Notes under the pieces: model-generated
Database searches by the model: none
What the model saw: only the letters and a program-made list of their open reading frames with translations
What the model was told of the DNA's origin: nothing
Made by a program: the position numbers and the translations under genes
Assembly (NCBI GenBank): GCA_961205875.1
Contig: OY540810.1
Coordinates: 25,296,001-25,360,000, forward strand
Direction of reading: 5' to 3'
Origin: Sialis fuliginosa
Taxonomy: Eukaryota; Arthropoda; Insecta; Megaloptera; Sialidae
Length of the DNA: 64,000 bases
In this document: piece after piece, positions 22,749 to 32,700 of the stretch
Layout of the letters: every line of letters starts with the position of its first letter
Numbering within the stretch: position 1 is the stretch's first letter

Positions 22749-23498
22749 CAGTGCCCGGCATAAGTCAAGAAGAGCGTACAGGAACATGGTTTATTGATTG
22801 GTAGGGTCGAGCGGGGTAAATATGAAACACCAAAAAAATGAAATAAGCTGCAAGTAACAAACTAATTGGCAAAACTTCAGTATCCGACGTACACACAGAT
22901 TTGATATTTTTGTTTGGTGGCATTACTGTATTTGGGTGATGCGCGCGCATATGAGTTGTGTCAGTGACAGAATGGTGCTCAAACGGTGGAATATATGCGA
23001 CCGCCAATACATTGTAATATAATATTATATTAATAAACTCATTATGTTTATCAACATAATATAACTGATTATTATTTTTAGTATATTTTTTGCTATTTCC
23101 ATATGTATATATATATTTTAATAGACCTAACCTAACCTAACCTACGAAAACGAACCAATCCAAATAATGAAACTCGATTTCGCCCCAATAGTTTGTCCTA
23201 ACCAAGAACAGTTAACTTGTATTTTATAATATATATATAATAATAATCAGTTATATATATGTTGGTAAACAAAGTTTATTAATATAATACAATATTATAT
23301 TACAATGTATTGGCGGTCGCATATATTCCACCGTTTGAGTACCATTTAGTCACTGACACAACTCATATGCGCGCGCATCACTCAAATACAGTATTGCCAC
23401 CAAACAAAAATATCAATTCTGTGTGTACGTCGGATACTGAAGTTTTGCCCCGAAAATTTTGTTTTCTGGCAGCGTTAACTGACTTATGCCGAACCCTG
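22749..23498. mobile_element. Foldback element, copy A, with Tc1-like ends
   Basis: Outer ends CAGTGCCCGGCATAAGTCA and, reverse complemented, CAGGGTTCGGCATAAGTCA, each bordered by TA, as in Tc1/mariner elements. An inner pair of long arms (22,867 to about 23,060 and about 23,240-23,449) starts TGGCAAAACTTCAGTATCC and is shared with the element at 61,343-62,139. The loop holds ACCTAACCTAACCTAACC, a telomere-type run (about 23,128-23,146). No transposase frame. Confidence 0.82.
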
Positions 23499-23524
23499 TA
23501 TATGCATTAAATATATTTATAGGA

Positions 23525-24905
23525 TCATAAGATATAGTATAAGTAAGTATTTTATGGAAATATCGATTTTGACCTTTTCTTTTTTTATTCTGACTATTTT
23601 CGCCATGGTGTTTGCGTGTCTGTCTCTAGACGCTGTAACTCAAAAACGACAAATCGTAGAATAGTGAAATTTTATGTTTGAGATTTTTCTTCTGGGAAGT
23701 AAATACCCTATTTCTATCTTGTCAATTTTTGAATTAATCGATTTTTTTAAACGGCGCGAACTAGAAAAAAAATGTTTCAGATAAAAGTTGTAGAGAACTC
23801 TAATTTATGTCCAATTTATTTTTTATCACGATTATATACTCAGTACAGCGTATAAGAAGGTCTCGTGGCTCCCATATTCTTTTTTTAAATATATATTCGT
23901 GTATTTTGAAGCCTATTTTATACCAAACTGACTGATTTAAGAGAAACACAGTGTTTTTTTAAACGATTTGTTTTATTTTTGCCAATTTGGCACAAAACAG
24001 ACAGAATGTGTTATTAAATTAAATTTATTTTTCACTGTTTTTCGTCGAAAAATGTTTGTATATTGAATTCAGAAAAAGGTTCTGAATTCGTTAAATTATA
24101 AATTGAAAGTCGTAATTTCTTAATTTTTTTAATGGTTTCTTGAATTTTTGTTAATATATAACTGACCAGGTTATATATTAACAAATATTAATCACAAAAA
24201 ATAATTGTATTTCGAATGTATTCCAATAAAAGAATACAAACATATATAATCAATTGTATCTAACCTTTATTCATTTAAAGCCAACCCTGTACTATTTCAC
24301 GATTTACTAATATATTTTTGTCTCACAATTCTATAGCCTAATTATTATCACATTTATTAAAAGATTATAGGGTCTTTTAACGCATATTCATAGCCCGATT
24401 TTGATTGGTATGCAACCTTTGAACCATCTTACAAACTGTCTCGTATGTTTAAAAAATAGATTAAGTTTATTTCAGTAACACAAATGGAACAGGATGAATA
24501 TAAATTAACGTATAATATCGATAGCTGTACTACATAATATGTACGAGTATAACGTTTACCATATAAACGGCTACAGTCTGTAAGAGTGCTTTAAATTATC
24601 GAATATTTGATATGTATACAATTGATATAATAATTTATTTATAAACATTTATATGTTACTGTAATCCATTTCCGGTTGATGAAAATTAATCTTAAATATA
24701 AATTTTCACCTTTTTACGATTTCTCGTATTTGAGTTACAGCGTCTAAATGTATAAGACAAACACACAGACATCATGGTGAAAATAGCCAGAATGGAAGGT
24801 CAGAATTGATAATTCCATAAAAATTCGGATTTCGAAAAAAATTAGCTTCACTACACTTACTTATATCTACTATTTTATATTTCATATACAAGGTATAAGA
24901 AAGTA
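23525..24905. mobile_element. Inverted-repeat element built of two R2 copies
   Basis: The left arm reads ATTTTCGCCATGGTG, GACGCTGTAACTCAAAAACG; the right arm is its reverse complement, CGTATTTGAGTTACAGCGTC, then CATGGTGAAAATAGCC, GAAGGTCAGAATTGAT. The R2 segments at 2.3 and 37.9 kb match one arm. About 1.38 kb in total with a long AT-rich unpaired middle, and no transposase frame. Ends are approximate. Confidence 0.65.
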
Positions 24906-26815
24906 AAAATTTGATAAATTAAAATATTTGAGATTACGCATATTTTATAAAAATGTTTATTCTTTTAAAAATATACGAATTTATTATAATTTATTAATTG
25001 TTATGTATATATGATGTCTGAAAACCGATATTTTCTGGTAATTTCTCAATTTATTTGTGTAAATATAAATAAATAAATAATAATATTATATTAAAGAGTT
25101 TATCAGTTGTTATTACGTACACTTTATGAACTACAAATATCGTATTTTTAACCTGCGATTTGATATTATCTTTGCAAAGCTATTTTTAACTTTAAAATTT
25201 TTGAATTGTATAATGCATAAACATATTTGGAGAGATATTATTTTATTTTTAGTAATTTATTGTTCATAGTTAATTTGCTATTTGAATTCCTTGTATAAAT
25301 TGTTTTTTTTGCGTCATAATTAGTTTTTTTATGTTTTATAAACTATTGGCAACATCATAATAAAATTTAAGAGATATGAACTACATTTTATTATTGACCC
25401 TCCGTTAGGCGCGCGGATTACTACTTTACTTTGATTCGCTATAACTTACGATATCGCAGTAAAATACTTCAGTTAACTAACTAATTGTAATAATATACAA
25501 GGAAGTAAATAGGGTATAAGTATTAGTTGTAACAGTTTTTTTAAAAGAGTAGTTTACATGTAAGTAATCCGGGCACCTAACGGAGGGTTAATGTGTCTGA
25601 TACGTAAATATAGTTCTTAAACATTCTTTTTAAATAATGTACTTTAATATTATCACAGTTATCAATAATAAATTTAAAAAAATGAAATCGAATTTTTGTA
25701 TACAATTTAAATTAAAAATAAGATCCCTTGACCAAATTTAAAAAAATATGTTTTATCGCACCCTTATTTCGTTTGGTCGAACGAACCTGATTTTATCATT
25801 GAAGATTTTTTTATGGTATTTAAGTAACCTTTAATATTTTGAAATATGTAACATTTATCATTAGATAGTAATTTTGTTCTTTCTTTAACAAAGTTATTTG
25901 TAAAACAATATTATTTGATAGGATATAGGATAAAATTATTATTTTATTTTTAAAACAAAAGTAGTATTGTATTTGAAAATTTGTAAGGGGGTATACTCAA
26001 AGCCGCAAGAGGAGAATTTAAAAAAAATGGTAATGACCAAGAAATAAAAATTCATAAATATACCCATGTAAAAGTTAATAGCTTTAAGTTTTAAATGATA
26101 TTTTTTTTTATTTTCGCAAGAAAAAATTGTATTGGTGATTTGGTGGCCCTCTTATGGTCGATGCCCCTGCTATCTACTTACATACATATTTAATGCGGCT
26201 CTCAGCATATACTGTCCTACATGATATTTCTAAAGTTTATTGTGTAGTGAAAATAGATTGTATACATAAATAAATAAATAAAAAATAAACGATTTAGATT
26301 CTATAGTAAAACATAGTAAAATGTGTTTATTAGTTAGTCTGATTGAATATACTAATTCTATAGCAAAAGTCAATAGAATATTTGCTAAATTCGTTACCCG
26401 AGTATTTTATCGGCTTACAAGCAAAACACATTAAGTCGATTTTTTTTACTTAAGTACACGCATCCTATGAGATTTTTTCCGCTCCATCGACTGATCATAT
26501 CAACGAAATCGTATATATAGTAACTATGAAATAATGTATAAAAATATAAAATACATTAAAACAATCTCATTTTTTTATAAATCTGTTATAGGTATTTAAT
26601 GCGAATACTAAGTATGCATAATTAATCCATACATCCAGTGCATCAATTGAATATTTAAAAAAATAGAGATACAAAATCAAGAAAACTTTCATACTCGATT
26701 TTCTCAAAATATGTTTTGAAAACATTTAAATGTTTATAAAAAATCGAGATTACTAAGTGAATTTAATTGTTGAAACGTGTGGCGCATGTTGGTTTGTATT
26801 TAGTGTAAACTTACC
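24906..26815. other. Non-coding AT-rich DNA, no gene seen
   Basis: No exon, RNA gene or transposon end recognised. CTCCGTTAGGCGCGCGGATTA (25,401) and an inverted counterpart GTAATCCGGGCACCTAACGGAG (25,565) bracket about 190 bp and may be ends of a small element. Confidence 0.45.
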
Positions 26816-26819
26816 CCTG

Positions 26820-27120
26820 TCTGGTATAGAACCCTGTGCTGCTGTGACGCCCCAGAGACACATAGAAGCGTCGCGAGCACAAGCGCCCACGAGTATCGAC
26901 ACGTTGTTGCTGTAGCACTGCACATTGCACTCACACTACACGTTACGGCTGGTCAACAAGTACTGAGCCCGGTGCTCGACCATGCGGCTTTCTTATACGC
27001 CTCTCTCGCCCGCCGTTTACAAGTTATGAATGAACGTGCGTCCGTCCCCCCGCGCGTACCGTATCTTGTTTATGTATGTGTGTGTGTGTGTGCTGCAATT
27101 ACATACACACTGGCATCTGT
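26820..27120. other. CpG-rich island, possible regulatory region
   Basis: The strongest GC-rich stretch in the first 29 kb, with many CpGs and a TG microsatellite at about 27,076-27,091. It lies about 2.6 kb upstream of the first EFL1 exon seen here. The open frame starting near 26,972 does not resemble EFL1 or another family. Promoter, enhancer or untranslated exon are all possible; nothing decides. Confidence 0.35.
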
Positions 27121-27171
27121 ACAAGTGAAAATGAAAGCGGGCTGTAGACTTAAAATTGTATATGATTATCG

Positions 27172-27935
27172 GTTTTTAGGGTTCCATAGAAAATTAGGAA
27201 CCCTTATAGTTTCGCTCTGTCCTTCCGTCCGTCTGTCTGTCTATATAAATGTTATACCGATTAAGATGAAATTCGGTATATCCAAAAACAGAAATAATAA
27301 ACATTTTGGACCCCTTTTCCATAGACTGAAAAGTATATTAAAAAAATTCACTTAATCCTTTAAGTGGGGTGTCTTTATATAGGTCTCCTAAAATGCATCA
27401 AAAAATGTTATATGACCTTTTGATTTTAACCCTTCAGTCACAATATATTTGCTTTTAAATGTCGTTATCTGACACCCCCCCCCCCCCTCTTATTTCTAAA
27501 CTATCAATTTAAAAAATCTGGAAAAATTCAAGAATGTAGATTTTAATTACATAGTACTTTCAATGAAAATTATAACGAACTGTCAAAAAATTTTTGGACC
27601 CCCTCTCATAGACTAAAAAGTGTACTCATTTTTTTCACTTACCTCATTGAGTGAGGTGTTTTTAGATAGGTATCTAAAATGCAACAAAAAATGTCATGAC
27701 TTTTTGATTTTAACCCTTCAGTCACGAACTATTTGTTTTTAAATGTCGTTATCAGAGCGTCCCCCTTCTAATTTCTAAACTATCAAGTCAAAAAATCTGA
27801 AAAAAATTCAAGAATGTAGCTTTTAATTAGTACTTTCAATGAACATTATATCGAACACTGTAACAAAAATAGTTTATGAAAAATTTTGAAATAACTCTTT
27901 TTTTACAAATCGTAATGACTACGGAACCCTACCAT
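27172..27935. mobile_element. Dispersed element with AGGGTTCC / GGAACCCT ends and an internal duplication
   Basis: Left end TTTTTAGGGTTCCATAG followed by GGAACCCTTATAGTTTCGC and a CCGTCCGTCTGTCTGTC run; right end TACGGAACCCTACC. This vocabulary is common in dispersed repeats of insects. The inside contains two direct units of about 285 bp (about 27,300-27,590 and 27,595-27,860), both with CATAGACT, TTTTGATTTTAACCCTTCAG, AAATGTCGTTATC and AATTCAAGAATGTAG. Confidence 0.65.
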
Positions 27936-28453
27936 GTACGTGCCCAACACGCACTTGGCTGTTTTATTGTGTTTTATATTTTACATAAAATTATAATTTT
28001 CACGTATTTGACACTGACTAAAGTACTTGTCACATTCATACGTTACAGCGCTGTCTTATTTGCCAAGGTTTAACGTTTACTTTTAAGCTTAAATTGTTGA
28101 GCTGGATTAAAACTGAAAATCCCTTCTGTCTCGAATTTTACAACCGACGGACGTCTAGACTAGATCTTGTTTTGTAAATAGACGCCGGTCTCTTCTCGAC
28201 ATGAAGCCCTAATATGATGGAAGTAATATTTATTTATTTATAACCAAAATATTTTAATAGCACTAATAGTCAGTGTAATTGATGTTACCTATGAAAATTT
28301 GTTTAAAATTTTATTGCGATGCATATTATCTGTCACCTGTATAATTTATAAAAATTAAATAGTTGAAAAAAAATTAGGTTTGGCAGATTTAATAAATAAT
28401 TAGCATTAGTATTTAATCGCTGATTTAAAGTCACGCGACTATAAAGCAAAAGT

Positions 28454-28582
28454 AATCATGATTATAGTTAATCGTCCTGAACTTTATTTTATGCAACCCA
28501 CCATAGCCGTGATAAACGTTTAAAATTAACGCGTATAAATGTTAATCAAGGTTTGAAAACGGGCGATTAACTAACCGTGATT
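28454..28582. mobile_element. Short MITE
   Basis: Left AATCATGATTATAGTTAATC then GTCC; right end reverse complement AATCACGGTTAGTTAATCGC then CC. About 129 bp, no coding capacity. No clear target duplication recognised. Confidence 0.65.
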
Positions 28583-29726
28583 ATTTTTGTGTTATACAAT
28601 TCAATATAAGGAAATTATATTAGAAAATAATAAGCAGCTGATTTTCATCTTTAAATTAATTTTTATATAGTTTTTTATAATGGATGGAGAATTTTTTTTT
28701 CATAAATCAAAGCAGTAAAAAAATATTTGCTTTTTTTTCCAAAAATTATCTTATCAAAACAATACCTATCATGTGTTTGAGTTTTTGTTTTTAATGAGTA
28801 TTAATATATTCTTGTGAGTTTGTTAAATCAAAGCAACAGTTGGGGTTGAGGTTGAGCACACCTGGCTCGTCTTCACACAGGATGTTTTAAAATATCACCT
28901 ATTTAAGACATGTATTTTATTGTAAACTATTCATAAAATAAAAATTAAATAGGGTACAGGTATCGTAAACTGTCATTGATCGTTTTTGCTAATTTTAAAT
29001 AAAATTTTGAGATGCACGGTAATGTTTAACCTTTGCAACTTTTTCGAAAATAATATTTAAATTTAGTTAAAGTAAAATTTTATTCATATTTTTTAACAAA
29101 TATTTTTTTTATATATAAAAAACTGTCATAGTTAATATATACTGACAAGAAATAATTATATATATATAAAATACGTTACCAAAACGATTTGATAATTATT
29201 ATAAAAGCTCGTAAATAGGATTATCAGCGTTCAATTTCTACTAGGGCGTTTTCGCATTTCTAGAAATGAACAAAGAAGTTGCTGCACAAATATTTAAAAT
29301 CCTACATGTTATTCAGCGCCTAGGACACAATTTTCATTTACTTTTTTCGCTACCCTCGTTAAGTCATGAAAAAACTAATATTAACAAAAAAATAGTAATT
29401 ACAAAAATATTTTGATTTAAATAATCAAATTATGATTTTACCGAAACACTTAACATTAACCTACATAAAGGGGGGCCAAACCAATATTTTATAAAATCAT
29501 TACCTACTGAAGGTAATAATATCGAAATTTGAGTTTGGCGCCATACCTGAGAACCCTAGATTACAGGTGTAAAAGATATACTTAATACATTTTGTTTATT
29601 CGTCCCTGTGTCTATTTTCGTTAAATATTCGTTGTAATTTTGCGATTTTAAAAAATGTATTAATTTTACTCAATTGCGAATAAATCTTTAATTAACATCA
29701 ATATTATAATATAATTTTTATTTCAG
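28583..29726. other. Non-coding AT-rich DNA upstream of the EFL1 exon
   Basis: No exon is seen. If the EFL1 model is right this is intron, ending in the acceptor TTTTTATTTCAG at 29,726. Confidence 0.55.
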
Positions 29727-32700
29727 GTCGTATGTATGCAGTGCTGGGTCGTAGACACGGGCGGGTCCTGGGCGGTGACATGACCCAGGGTTCCGCGATT
29801 TTCACAGTGACGGCAGTGCTGCCAGTGGTAGAGAGTTTTGATTTCGTCGCCGAGTTACGCAAACAAACTTCAGGTCTTGCAAGTCCACAACTTTTATTCA
29901 GCCATTGGGAGGTTAATTATTATTTTTTTTATTTTACGTAAACAACGAAAAATGTTCATCTTTCTTCTACCGGGTGCCCCAGATAACTTTTCCAGCATGG
30001 GGATCTCAGAGATACAGATTCGGTTAAATGAGATGATTTTTTTGTAAGGAAGGTGTGAGTATTACTATTAGTTCAGGAAACAAAAACACAGCTCCATATA
30101 AACTTCTAAATAATTCCAATAGAAATGATACTTATACATATTGTTCCCAGTACTTAGATGCATCTTTTCAGAAATATCCCCATATGTAGGTGTTGAGCAA
30201 AAAAAGATACACTTATTTAGAACTATAAAAACTATAAGAAAGAGAACTATAAGAAAACTAAAGTTAGGGCTTGTAACTCGGAAACAAAAAGTGAAATTTT
30301 AAGCACACTAATCAATTCTATACAAAAAATTGCTTTTAGAAACCGAAAACAAAAAGTAACTTTGACAAAAAAGTTATAGCTACCTATTTAAAGAAATTTT
30401 GAATTTTCCAGGTTTTTTGGTATAGTTCATCCCATTTAACCGAATCTGTATCTCTTAGATATATCCAGATCCCCTTACTGAAAAAGTTATTTGGGACCAA
30501 GCGCAGATAAGGGGGGGTGGGGCGTGGGGAACATGACCCCCCTCAAACCTCAAAAATGAAAGCATATTAAATAGAAAAATGCTTATTTAATATACTGTCC
30601 ACGACCCCCCCCCCCATTTGTCATTTCTTAGACCATGACCCCCCCCCCTCAAATTGTAAAATTAGATCCACGCCTGTCTGAGACACCCGGTGTACTACCA
30701 CATTTTAATCATTTTAATCACAGGTTATATTTTCTTTAAATCTATTTCAGTGATAATTGATTATAATTCAGGAAACTTGTGCAAAAGTTCCAAATAATTC
30801 CAATAGTTCAGGGAATTTTCATGGATTTAGAGATAATTGTGAGGAGTATTTTCTGAAAAGTCCCCATTCCTAACAGAGAAACGTCTATTTGGAACTATTA
30901 GCTCTCATACATACTAAATTTAATTGTTCTCGTAATTTAAAGAATATTTGTATATTATAAATTTTCAACTGACTCCTCTGGGATAATATGCATGGAAATG
31001 ACGATAGTGATATTTAAGAAAATATCGCCGCCGTAAAATTTTGGTAACACATTCATATACGGACTAGCATTAGTTGTTATCTATCCATATAGTCTTTCCT
31101 AATCTATGATAGGTTATATATTATATATACATATCTATTACACTGATCAACAGCCGTATTGCTGCATGGTAGACAACAACATTTCTAGGGTAATTTGGGC
31201 ACGCTGAATCCAAAAATGACCATTATTTTTCTCAACAGCTCTTGTTTTCGCGATATTGCAAAAAAACGTTTTTTTTCGATATGCAATCATTCAAATTCGT
31301 GTGTATATTTTTTTAATCAAATACTTCAATCAAAGATTATTCCTAATGTAACTATGCGGGTCCAAATTGAACTAAAGAAACCTTAAATTTACACATTCAT
31401 AAATTTATTCCCTTCGAAAATCATGTTTTAACATGATATTTTATATTCATTCAGTATATAGTAGCTATCTGTTACAATATTATTTAAATCGGAACAAACA
31501 CATTTCTTCATACGTATCGCCCGAGGTTCCAAATCATCATAACCCAGCATATCATATAGGCATACGAATAAACAACTAAATAAAAAATATCAGAACAGTA
31601 GGTAGTTGAATTAAATTAATTGTAAACATGACTGCTACTGCATCACGGTAACGTGGCATATGGAATTTTGTATCGCGTGCGTTTATTAATTTAACGCGAT
31701 AATATAATCAAATCTCGACCTGCAATCTGCCATTGACGAACACTCGCAGACATCTTGCAACTGTTGACTAACCCATTCATTGGTTTCTAAAATCGGTGTT
31801 TGATTTGCATTAAACATATATGTATGTATATTAGGGTGTTTTTTTTTCATTCTTTTTTCGGTCCCGCAGGCCTATGTTTTAGCTTTGGGTCAAAAGTTAA
31901 TTGTCCCAAAATTTCAGACTTATAGATCAAACCTGTGTACGGCGCAAACCGATTCTTTTTCCCATTTGATTAACATGAGAAAAATTACTTTTTTACTTAT
32001 GCGTGAATATCTCGTTGAAAAATTTATTTATTTTAATTTCTTACAGCAGCATATCATAGAGAATTAAATTTCTTACAAAAAAGATTATCATAAAAAGTAA
32101 AATCCAATTTATATGATAATTTTCAAACAAACATTTCTTAAAATTTATTGGATTTATGAATTGAACACTTATTTCTCTACAAAATATTCCCCTGAGAAAT
32201 TTTCAAAAAAAAAATTTTTCACCGAGATATTTACGCGTAAGTAAAAACGTAATTTTTTCTCATGTTAATCAAATGAGAAAAAGACTTGGTTTACGCCGTC
32301 CACAGATTTTATCTATGAGTCTAAAATTTTGGGACAATTAACTTTTGATTCAAAGCTAAAACATAGGCCTGCGGGACCAAAAAAATAAAAAAAAGCACCC
32401 TAATGTACATCATACTGCACATATTATGTGTGCGTGTGTATATGTACCTAAACGCATATGTTCGATTGTTTCTTTGAAAAACTTTGATTATATTGTTAGA
32501 GATATTTCATTGATGCTGCCGGGAGATATTTTAAATTATTTTTATGTACATATGTTAGATTCTAGTGCACGTGTTTGATGTGAAAATTGTTTGACTTTCA
32601 TTCTTATTTCGTTGTCAATAACAGGCCTGACCAACCCAATTTGCTCCACGGGCCGTATTGACGCTCTCAAAAATTTCTAGTCCCGCACAAAAAAATGTTT

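Noticed and set aside
25401-25590. Inverted pair around CTCCGTTAGG / CCTAACGGAG
   Set aside because: Could be a MITE, but the ends diverge after about 20 bases and no target duplication was seen, so it is only mentioned in passing.
26972-27355. 127-residue open frame ahead of EFL1
   Set aside because: It crosses a TG microsatellite and enters a dispersed repeat with GTCCGTCTGTCTG; no resemblance to EFL1, so not taken as an upstream exon.
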